A stretch of 10,422 nucleotides of DNA. Origin: an uncultured Chthoniobacterales bacterium (GTDB lineage Bacteria > Verrucomicrobiota > Verrucomicrobiae > Chthoniobacterales > UBA10450). Location of the stretch: NCBI GenBank assembly GCA_955652855.1, contig CATPCN010000730.1:1-10422 (forward strand). The letters run 5' to 3'. Shown piece after piece: positions 1 to 5,634 of this stretch. Below the pieces are notes generated by a model. It was not told where the DNA came from. It made no database searches and worked only from the letters and a program-made list of their open reading frames with translations. The translations under genes were made by a program, and so were the position numbers. Positions within the stretch are counted from its first letter, which is position 1, and each line of letters starts with the position of its first letter.

Positions 1-839
1 AGCACCGAAAAACCACGACATCGACAAAAAAGAAAAAATTGTCGCCATCGCCGAGTCCATCCGCAAAACCGAAACCGAGGACTTCACCAAGCGCGACACC
101 ATCGGAAATACCAGAACCAAGCCCCTCGGAGTCGCCAAAGAAACGAAAAAAAACTTCTCCAACGCCGACGCCATCCGAAACGCCAACGCCAACACCTTCG
201 CCAAGTTCTACGGCGACCGTTCAACCAGGCGCAACTCCAACGGCTACGCCCATCGCCAAGAAAAAAGGCGCGCCAATCTCGATTTCTTCGAATGAAATCG
301 TTGGCTACGAAAATTATCCGCCGCAAGTTCGCAAGCTGCTCGATCTTGCGCTCGATCTCGCCGGTCGGGGTCTCAATTATAAATACGGATCGGCCGATCC
401 GGCGAATGGCGGAATGGATTGCTCGGGCTTCGTTTATTACGTGCTCACGCAGAACGGCGTGACGGATGTGCCGCGCGATTCAAGCCAGCAATATGTTTGG
501 CTGCGCAAGGCCTGGAAATTTCAACCTGTGCTCAGCCGTCGCGATGACAGTTTCGAGCTCGATGGACTGACTCCGGGCGACCTGTTGTTTTGGACTGGTA
601 CTTACGAAATCGATCGCGATCCGCCGATCACGCACGCGATGATTTATCTCGGCCGCGAGAAAAGCACGGGTCAAAGAATCATGATCGGCGCGAGCGACGG
701 GCGGATTTATCGCGGCGAATCGCGTTACGGCGTGAGCATTTTCGATTTCAAGATTCCTCAATTGGCGAAAACGAATGAAGGCAAGCTGACTCCGATCTTC
801 GTCGGTTACGGGCACGTTCCCGGTTTGCGCGGTCAGTGA
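1..839 (+). CDS. NlpC/P60 family cell-wall hydrolase with Ser/Thr/Pro-rich linker (5' partial)
   Basis: Predicted exported cysteine peptidase that cuts peptide bonds in peptidoglycan stems. The frame is open from position 3, with Thr/Lys-rich codons before the first start-like codon (TTG at 39), so the true start and any signal peptide lie left of the window. Numbering from 39, residues 1-75 are a low-complexity linker of SPSP, TPTP and Lys clusters, typical of a wall-spanning tether. The catalytic domain covers about residues 95-262. It has the nucleophile Cys128 in MDCSGF, the general-base His199 in THAMIYLG, and LTPGDLLFW at 177-185, the usual turn before the His strand. The third catalytic polar residue is not clear to me. 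The stop lies two bases from the stop of the convergent gene on the other strand. The family call is firm; the substrate bond is unknown. Confidence 0.88.
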   Translation, partial: HRKTTTSTKKKKLSPSPSPSAKPKPRTSPSATPSEIPEPSPSESPKKRKKTSPTPTPSETPTPTPSPSSTATVQPGATPTATPIAKKKGAPISISSNEIVGYENYPPQVRKLLDLALDLAGRGLNYKYGSADPANGGMDCSGFVYYVLTQNGVTDVPRDSSQQYVWLRKAWKFQPVLSRRDDSFELDGLTPGDLLFWTGTYEIDRDPPITHAMIYLGREKSTGQRIMIGASDGRIYRGESRYGVSIFDFKIPQLAKTNEGKLTPIFVGYGHVPGLRGQ

Positions 840-841
840 GC

Positions 842-1030
842 TTATTCTTCTTCGGGCGAAATTTCCGGAGAAGGCGATGGGAGAATCTTTTCGGTTGATG
901 CGGAGGGAGGCAGCGCCTTGTTCGTTAGATCGACATGAAGTTTTGCCATCGTTCCGAGAATAAGGGCCGCAATCACGAAAACGATCACGCGCTGCTCGCG
1001 TTTCGTCAGTGCAAACATGCGCGCGTTCAT
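842..1030 (-). CDS. Small single-pass membrane protein, 62 aa, unknown function
   Basis: I do not recognise a named family. The start chosen is the ATG at 1030-1028, which overlaps the queC stop as ATGA, pointing to translational coupling. The frame stays open further upstream inside queC, but that part is antisense-frame sequence of queC and looks like noise. The 62 residues begin [16 protein letters not shown], a short basic cytoplasmic head. One hydrophobic segment follows (about residues 14-28, [15 protein letters not shown]). The polar tail ends in [12 protein letters not shown]. The N-terminal KREQRVI-plus-helix pattern resembles the membrane anchor of some helix-hairpin-helix or pilus-like small proteins, but no such domain follows. 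It is the last gene of the queuosine cluster and ends two bases from the convergent hydrolase gene. It may simply ride with queC. Confidence 0.6.
   Translation of the reverse strand: MNARMFALTKREQRVIVFVIAALILGTMAKLHVDLTNKALPPSASTEKILPSPSPEISPEEE
847..873. terminator. Possible hairpin between convergent genes (weak)
   Basis: A 9-base arm at 847-855 (CTTCTTCGG) can pair with 865-873 (CCGGAGAAG) across a 9-base loop, with one U-G wobble in the rightward transcript. It sits just after the stop of the NlpC/P60 gene and inside the 3' end of the convergent small gene. No U-tract follows, so it is a poor intrinsic terminator. It is listed because the two converging genes leave only two bases between their stops and any terminator must lie inside the opposing gene. 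Confidence 0.22.
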
Positions 1031-1713
1031 TTTTTCGCGTAACGAATCGGATCGGGCACGCCGGCTTCGCGAAAGCCTTTCAAGCGCAACTGACACGAAT
1101 CGCATTGGCCGCAGGCCGCGCCATCCGGCGTCGGATCGTAACAGCTGTGCGTGAGCGAAAGATCGACATCGAGTTCGAGCGCTTTGCGAATAATTTCCGC
1201 TTTGGAAAACTTGACCAGCGGCGCATGAATGTGGAAACGCGCGCCTTCGATTCCGGCTTTCGTGCCGAGATTTGCCAGCATTTCAAACATCGCGATGAAC
1301 TTTGGCCGGCAATCAGGATAACCGCTGTAATCAATCGCATTGACGCCGAGAAAAATGTGCGTGGTTGCAAGCACTTCCGCCCACGCGAGCGCGTAAGCGA
1401 GAAAGATCGTGTTGCGCGCCGGCACGTAGGTGATTGGGATTCCGTTTCCGATTTCCGATTCGGTGCGCGATTTCGGAACGGCGACGTCATCGGTCAGCGC
1501 CGAGCCGCCGAAGATCCGCATGTCGATCTTAGCGACACGATGCTCCTTCGCGCCTAACGACTTCGCGGCGTTGCATGCTGCTTCAATCTCGATCTTGTGG
1601 CGCTGGCCATAATCGAAAGAAAGCGCGTAGGTTTCGAAACCTTCATCGCGCGCAATGGCGAGCGTGGTTGCCGAATCAAGTCCGCCGCTCAAAAGAACGA
1701 CCGCGTGCTTCAT
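1027..1713 (-). CDS. queC: 7-cyano-7-deazaguanine (preQ0) synthase QueC
   Basis: ATP-dependent cytosolic enzyme that converts 7-carboxy-7-deazaguanine and ammonia to preQ0, a precursor of queuosine in tRNA. The protein is 228 residues, normal for the family. It shows the PP-loop SGGLDS at residues 9-14, the FDYGQRH segment at 33-39, VPARNTIFL at 98-106 and the YSGYPDCRP block at 129-137. A C-terminal zinc site has Cys191, Cys201, Cys204 and Cys207 (the last three in CGQCDSC). The ATG at 1713 overlaps the queF stop as ATGA, and its own stop overlaps the next start in the same way, so translation is probably coupled along the cluster. queD and queE are not in the window. Two copies of the RGATCGACAW motif lie inside, at 1161 and 1520. 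Confidence 0.96.
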   Translation of the reverse strand: MKHAVVLLSGGLDSATTLAIARDEGFETYALSFDYGQRHKIEIEAACNAAKSLGAKEHRVAKIDMRIFGGSALTDDVAVPKSRTESEIGNGIPITYVPARNTIFLAYALAWAEVLATTHIFLGVNAIDYSGYPDCRPKFIAMFEMLANLGTKAGIEGARFHIHAPLVKFSKAEIIRKALELDVDLSLTHSCYDPTPDGAACGQCDSCQLRLKGFREAGVPDPIRYAKK

Positions 1714-2138
1714 TTTTCATCGCGCGTTTCGTCCGGATAAATCGCACGCACGGTTAATCCGATTCCGCCGCGCGCCGAAAATTCAGCGGTCACGGTCACT
1801 TCGCGCGGCGCGCACGCCTTCACGAGATCATCGAGGATGCGGTTCGTGACCGCTTCATTGAAGGCGCGCTCGTTTCGGTACGATGCGAGATAAAACTTGA
1901 GCGACTTGCTCTCGATGCAAAGCGCATCGGGCACGTAATCGATCGTGATCTGCGCGAAGTCGGCCTGACCAGTCACCGGACAAAGCGAAGTGAAATCAGC
2001 CGTTTCAAAACGAATGCGGTAACTTCGCCGAGCTGGGTTGGGAAAAGTTTCGAGCGTCGCTTCGCTCGGCGACGCCGGTATTCGTACTTCACTGCGGCCA
2101 AGCAGAGTGAGACGTGTCGATGTTTTCGGTTTGGGCAT
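1710..2138 (-). CDS. queF: NADPH-dependent preQ0 reductase QueF (short, unimodular type)
   Basis: Reduces the nitrile of preQ0 to the amine of preQ1, the base that Tgt inserts into tRNA. Starting at the ATG at 2138, the protein has 142 residues, matching the short Bacillus-type QueF. It shows the LTLLG start motif, the covalent-adduct Cys in [10 protein letters not shown] (residue 53), Asp60 in ADFA, the substrate motif ESKSLKFY and a C-terminal GGIGL block. An in-frame TTG at 2159 would add seven residues and overlap the upstream stop as TTGA. Neither start has a clear Shine-Dalgarno sequence; I prefer ATG because homologues begin a few residues before LTLLG. One oddity: where Bacillus QueF has FHE (His96-Glu97), this protein reads FNE, losing the His. 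It sits between the secreted-protein gene and queC. Confidence 0.93.
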   Translation of the reverse strand: MPKPKTSTRLTLLGRSEVRIPASPSEATLETFPNPARRSYRIRFETADFTSLCPVTGQADFAQITIDYVPDALCIESKSLKFYLASYRNERAFNEAVTNRILDDLVKACAPREVTVTAEFSARGGIGLTVRAIYPDETRDEK

Positions 2139-2155
2139 CGATCGAGTTACATCTT

Positions 2156-3019
2156 TCAATCAGGATGCTGCAACATCGAATCGGCCAGCGCGCGCTCGCG
2201 ATCGCCGGGTTTGTTGTAGTTCCAGTAATCAATTTTCAAACTGCGCTTCAATTTCAAATGGCTGCCATCAGCCGCGGTCCACTCGCGAAGTAGATAAGGG
2301 AAATCGTGATCGAGCACGAAATGATCGGTGCCATCGGCGTGGAAAAGATCGACGTGAATTTCTTTTTCAGCCGAGGTGAAGCGAACCTTCGCTGGCTTGA
2401 AAACGAAGTTATCCTTCTTCGACTTGATCGTGGTAGAGGCGAGTTGGATTTCGAACTCGCCGCTCGGCTTTGAAAAATCAATCGTCCGCACACGCAGGGG
2501 AAGCTCGTCGTAGAAAAAACCATTCGTCGGCACTGCTACGGTTTCGTTTCCATCGGCCATGCCGTCCCAATAAGTGTGAAAGGTGTAAGCGAACTGATCG
2601 CCAACCCGTCGCCCTTCCTTGAACGTGTTTCCACAGCTGTCGTTGCTTGTCAGGCTAAACTTGGCAAGGCGCGCGTCGCTCACCAGCCAGAAGTTCGAAT
2701 GCATCTGCTGGTAAACATAAATCCCAGTCGGCACATGCAGGATCTGATTTAACTTCAGCACAGTGATCAGGCCGGGTCTTTGCCAATCGTCCGGCTTGAC
2801 GAGCTGTTTCGGATCGAATGGCTCGCGCACAAAAATGTGCAGCACTTCGCACGGACGCGGCTGTCCGTAGCGCGCGACCTGCGCGTCGTAAATGTCGAAC
2901 TCCGCTTTGCCGTCACTCCAGTAACTGTTGTTTTGCAAAAGCGCCGGAGTGAATTGCGCGAACGCGCTCAGCTTAAATACAATCGCGAGTAGGAGGATTG
3001 AGAAGGAGCGCGTTTTCAT
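2156..3019 (-). CDS. Secreted protein of unknown function, first gene of the que cluster
   Basis: A 287-residue protein with a classical signal peptide: MKTRS, a hydrophobic core to about residue 18, then a likely cut after AFA at 19-21. The mature part has no membrane segment and is probably periplasmic or surface-located. From memory it resembles a family of about 280-300 residue exported proteins in Bacteroidota, some misnamed 'septum formation inhibitor Maf'. Shared-looking features are YWSDGKAEFDIYDAQVARYG (residues 33-52), REPFDPKQLVK at 65-75, VLKLN at 87-91, TGIYVYQQM at 98-106, a conserved-looking CG at 129-130, and a YW..N end with a final RALADS stretch. None of the sequence suggests a true Maf nucleotide pyrophosphatase. 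Its stop lies just before or overlaps the queF start, so it leads the transcript, but no link to queuosine is evident from the protein itself. Confidence 0.75.
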   Translation of the reverse strand: MKTRSFSILLLAIVFKLSAFAQFTPALLQNNSYWSDGKAEFDIYDAQVARYGQPRPCEVLHIFVREPFDPKQLVKPDDWQRPGLITVLKLNQILHVPTGIYVYQQMHSNFWLVSDARLAKFSLTSNDSCGNTFKEGRRVGDQFAYTFHTYWDGMADGNETVAVPTNGFFYDELPLRVRTIDFSKPSGEFEIQLASTTIKSKKDNFVFKPAKVRFTSAEKEIHVDLFHADGTDHFVLDHDFPYLLREWTAADGSHLKLKRSLKIDYWNYNKPGDRERALADSMLQHPD

Positions 3020-3063
3020 TAGTTGAAGTAGGCAACATCAAACATCAACCTTCAAACTCAAAC
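3020..3063. promoter_or_regulatory. Divergent intergenic region upstream of the que cluster and the DUF6572-like gene
   Basis: Forty-four bases separate the ATG of the leftward secreted-protein gene (3019) from the ATG of the rightward small gene (3064). It must hold at least part of both promoters. It is AT-richer than its surroundings and carries an overlapping direct repeat of AACATCAA (3034-3041 and 3041-3048). I see no convincing -35/-10 pair and no strong Shine-Dalgarno sequence for either gene. Confidence 0.35.
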
Positions 3064-3423
3064 ATGAAAGCCGGCGTCATCGATCTCTTCGCAGTCGATA
3101 AAAAGACCGGCGAAGTGTTGCTCGTCATAAATGAGCCGCGGCCCTGGGACGGCTCCGATGAGCGGCTGCATCAACTGCAGGAAAAGTTCAACGCTTACGT
3201 TTCGTTTTTGCTCGATGGCGAGATGGCGGCGGTGCATCCCGAGCTGACCAACAAAACGGCGCGAATCGAGTTGCGTTGCGATCACATGCCTGACGAGCGC
3301 GCGCTCGAACTGCTCGGTTTGATCCACGATCAGCTCGCGCTTCAGGAAATCAAAATGGAAGTCGTGGTCGCGAAACAAGATCGACAATCGGTAGGGCGAG
3401 ACTCTGTCGAGCCGACAAATTAA
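3064..3423 (+). CDS. Small cytosolic DUF6572-like protein
   Basis: A 119-residue protein starting at the ATG at 3064. An earlier in-frame start at 2998 would overlap the divergent gene and adds sequence with no family character. The body reads like DUF6572 proteins as I remember them: VIDLFAVD near the N-terminus (5-12), then LLVINEPRPWD (19-29), HQLQEKFNAY (36-45), DGEMAAVHPEL (51-61), a polar strand and a final helix-strand ending EVVVAK. There is no signal peptide or membrane segment, and no enzyme motif is visible; function is unknown. The last ten or so residues (SVGRDSVEPTN) are encoded by the left arm of a palindromic repeat, and the TAA falls in the repeat loop, so the original C-terminus was probably overwritten by repeat insertion. 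Confidence 0.75.
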   Translation: MKAGVIDLFAVDKKTGEVLLVINEPRPWDGSDERLHQLQEKFNAYVSFLLDGEMAAVHPELTNKTARIELRCDHMPDERALELLGLIHDQLALQEIKMEVVVAKQDRQSVGRDSVEPTN

Positions 3424-3453
3424 TTCTTCGGCTCCGCAGAGCGTCGCCTACCG
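3389..3453. repeat. REP-like imperfect palindrome between convergent genes, probable bidirectional terminator
   Basis: The left arm at 3389-3415 (starts CGGTAGGGCGA, ends GAGCCGA) is nearly the reverse complement of the right arm at 3428-3453 (starts TCGGCTCCGCAGAG, ends CCTACCG). There is one indel and about four mismatches, around a 12-base AT-rich loop at 3416-3427. It begins inside the DUF6572-like gene, provides that gene's stop codon in the loop, and ends three bases before the apt stop on the other strand. A structure this strong between converging genes can stop transcripts from both sides, although neither arm is followed by a T-tract. From memory, the VGRDSVEP-coding element recurs in Verrucomicrobiota genomes. 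Confidence 0.7.
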
Positions 3454-3456
3454 AAC

Positions 3457-3987
3457 TCAAAATTTCAGAAACGAAACAACCGAAGTCGGCGCGAGCTTTT
3501 CGCGTCCGTGCAGAAACTCGAGCTCAATCAAAAACTGCGCTTCTTTAAGCTTGCCGCCGAGTTTGGCGATGAGTGTCGCGGCAGAGGCGGAGGTTCCACC
3601 GGTTGCGAGCAGATCGTCGATTAAAACAATTTGTTCGCCAGGTTTGATTGCGTCGATATGCAACTCCATTTCCGCCTCGCCGTATTCGAGCGAATACTTC
3701 GCGCTCTCGGTTTTGTAAGGGAGTCTTCCTTTTTTCCGAAGCGGAACAAACCCGACGCCGAGCTCGTAAGCAACCGCGGAGCCGAAAAGAAATCCGCGCG
3801 CATCAATGCCGACGATCTTGTCGATCTTTCTTCCGCGGCATTGTTCGAGGAAAACATCGATCGACGCACGGAACAGCGCGCCGTCGTTTAAAATCGGCGT
3901 AATGTCTTTAAAAACGATTCCTTTTTTCGGAAAATCCGGAACGTCGCGCACCGCCGAGCGCAATCGATCGATCATGTCGGCAGCCAT
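3457..3987 (-). CDS. apt: Adenine phosphoribosyltransferase
   Basis: Cytosolic purine-salvage enzyme: adenine plus PRPP gives AMP and pyrophosphate. From the ATG at 3987 it has 176 residues, usual for Apt. Visible motifs are DVPDFPKKGIVFKDITP at residues 15-31, the family's N-terminal signature; GIDARGF at 60-66; the flexible-loop YSLEYG at 98-103; and the PRPP-binding loop VLIDDLLATGGTSASA at 121-136. Start choices are ATG 3987, ATG 3975 (MIDRLRSAV) and TTG 3996. The TTG would lie within the putative -10 region, and 3975 fits a short leader if the promoter described nearby is real. The gene lies 73 bases downstream of the glycosyltransferase gene on the same strand and probably has its own promoter. 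Confidence 0.95.
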   Translation of the reverse strand: MAADMIDRLRSAVRDVPDFPKKGIVFKDITPILNDGALFRASIDVFLEQCRGRKIDKIVGIDARGFLFGSAVAYELGVGFVPLRKKGRLPYKTESAKYSLEYGEAEMELHIDAIKPGEQIVLIDDLLATGGTSASAATLIAKLGGKLKEAQFLIELEFLHGREKLAPTSVVSFLKF

Positions 3988-3996
3988 GGCGCGCAA

Positions 3997-4024
3997 ATGC
4001 TAGCTGCGTGTTGGAAAAGGTCAA
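3997..4024 (-). promoter_or_regulatory. Putative sigma-70 type promoter for apt
   Basis: On the minus strand a TTGACC box (4024-4019; consensus TTGACA) is followed after 16 bases by TAGCAT (4002-3997; consensus TATAAT, 4 of 6). Transcription would begin near 3990, giving an almost leaderless mRNA for ATG 3987 or a leader of about 15 bases for ATG 3975. It occupies the 73-base gap before apt. It is a motif match by eye only. Confidence 0.4.
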
Positions 4025-4060
4025 CGGCGCATCGCCAGAGTCGTCATCGTATCAAACAAC

Positions 4061-5626
4061 TTATCGGCACTGCACTTGAAACACGAATGCATCGCTCAAT
4101 CGCCGGATAGGTACAACCTCCGGGTAAGACTCAAGATGGCCGAAAGCGAGGTCAGCAAAAAAGTCGCCGTAATGCAGTCGCCAGTTTTTGTCGTCGAGTG
4201 GGTACCTGCGCAGGACTAAATAAACAGACTGGTATTGAGCACAATGTCTGCGGCAATAAGCCATGATTTCGTTGTAGGTGGGAGGCAGCGAATTCGGGTA
4301 GAGAGAAAACGACAAAGTAGGGCGGCTCTTGAAATAAAAAGGGATATCCATCGTATCATCACCGATGATGAGATCGTGGTCAGAGGTATTTGTCTCAACC
4401 CAGGATAACCGTTCGGAAATAGGAACGATATTTCCGAAATCCAGAACCGGCGATGATGTTGTTCGGACTTCACGGAAGATTGCAAAGAAGAACAGGGCAA
4501 CAACGAAACCTTTCAGCCAACCTTCACCTATTTTGGCCGCTCGTGCCGCGAAAGCCGACCAAATAAAAATCAGTGTGATCTCTGCGGGAATGATAAGGCG
4601 AGGTGCGTCCCCCAAATCGAAACTAGACCTTGCCATAACCAAAAACAGCAGATAGCTAAAACTCCAAAGCGTAATCAAGTAACGCCGATGAGCTAGAAGG
4701 ACTTCCTTGGCGGCTGCACGATCATGCGTCGCTACAAATGCGACGCAAATCAACACTGCCGAGAATGCGATCAAAGTAAATTGTAATCGCGGGTGAGAAG
4801 GTGCCAGGTAGCCGGTAAGCAGTGTTTTCACCTCCGCAATGACTGTCTCTTTCAGACCCAATCCCGACGGATTAAAGGAAGGCATCAGCGAGCCGATGAT
4901 AAGAAAATTGCGCGCGCAAACCAAAGTTGCCGGTATTGCGAAGCCCAGGCAGTAAGTGCATACGTTAAGAACTCTGATTTTCCACGTGGCAGAACGGAGA
5001 AGGAGTGAGGTAGCACCTACAACCACCATTGGAAGTAATGCATAGCGGGCAGCAAAGGATAACCCTGTGCTAAGACCGGCTAAAAACAGCCAGGCGCGGT
5101 TATCTTCTCGCGCTTTAGTGAGCAACAAGATCGACAATAAAATGAAGGCTATGCCTGTCGTTTCGGTCCAGGCATACACGGCGGCCCAGCGCAAAGGTGC
5201 GTTAAACAGGAGCAGCCCGAAAGTTAGAAGCGCTACTTTGTTATCGTATAACGTTCTGGCTAGGACGTACCCAAGCAGTAATGCGAAAACATAACCTGTA
5301 GCTGAAACAAGAAGCGCCCCTTTTTCTGGCGTGAGGCCCAGCTTGGTGACAAATGCTATCAACAAAGGATAGAGAGGTGGTTCTGATGTAAACGAAGTGG
5401 GTATCTCGTCGTCGTTCGAAAAGTGTGGCTGGTTGAAGCCCAAGGTTGGTTGAGTGATCCCTTTGCCGGCAGCTATGTTGCGTCCGACATTGACGTAGTT
5501 CATCGAATCCGGCGAAAACTGCCCTGTCCGGGTTACTGAATTGAATCCGAATAAGACCAAGTACGCGAAAGCTCCAACTAGGATGAGCCAGGAAACGAAC
5601 CTCACAAAGTCAGTCCGGTTTTCCAT
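4061..5626 (-). CDS. Polytopic GT-C type glycosyltransferase (ArnT/PMT-like)
   Basis: A 521-residue inner-membrane protein with about ten hydrophobic segments. The first spans residues 11-29; others fall near 84-95, 104-122, 130-170 and 180-205, then on to about residue 385. A soluble C-terminal part covers roughly residues 390-521. The first extracytoplasmic loop holds SPDSMNYVNVGRNIAAGKG (38-56). This matches the acidic metal/lipid-sugar site of GT39/GT83-like enzymes, in which an Asp opens a D-S-x-x-Y block and is followed by x-G-x-G. SEPPLYPLL (81-89) also fits the family. Such enzymes move sugars from polyprenyl-phosphate donors to lipids or proteins; donor and acceptor are unknown here. 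It starts eight bases after the stop of the larger membrane-protein gene, so the two are surely co-transcribed. The gene looks less rich in CG dinucleotides than its neighbours. Confidence 0.8.
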   Translation of the reverse strand: MENRTDFVRFVSWLILVGAFAYLVLFGFNSVTRTGQFSPDSMNYVNVGRNIAAGKGITQPTLGFNQPHFSNDDEIPTSFTSEPPLYPLLIAFVTKLGLTPEKGALLVSATGYVFALLLGYVLARTLYDNKVALLTFGLLLFNAPLRWAAVYAWTETTGIAFILLSILLLTKAREDNRAWLFLAGLSTGLSFAARYALLPMVVVGATSLLLRSATWKIRVLNVCTYCLGFAIPATLVCARNFLIIGSLMPSFNPSGLGLKETVIAEVKTLLTGYLAPSHPRLQFTLIAFSAVLICVAFVATHDRAAAKEVLLAHRRYLITLWSFSYLLFLVMARSSFDLGDAPRLIIPAEITLIFIWSAFAARAAKIGEGWLKGFVVALFFFAIFREVRTTSSPVLDFGNIVPISERLSWVETNTSDHDLIIGDDTMDIPFYFKSRPTLSFSLYPNSLPPTYNEIMAYCRRHCAQYQSVYLVLRRYPLDDKNWRLHYGDFFADLAFGHLESYPEVVPIRRLSDAFVFQVQCR

Positions 5627-5634
5627 TGGTCAGT

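Noticed and set aside
39..260. Tandem DNA repeat or CRISPR-like array in the repetitive left end
   Set aside because: The repetition is irregular and follows Ser/Thr/Pro codons of a protein linker; there are no constant repeats and spacers.
1009..1557. 182-codon plus-strand frame opposite queC
   Set aside because: queC is certain from its motifs; the antisense frame has no family features.
2998..3063. Longer start for the DUF6572-like gene at 2998
   Set aside because: It would overlap the start of the divergent secreted-protein gene, and the added residues look like intergenic translation.
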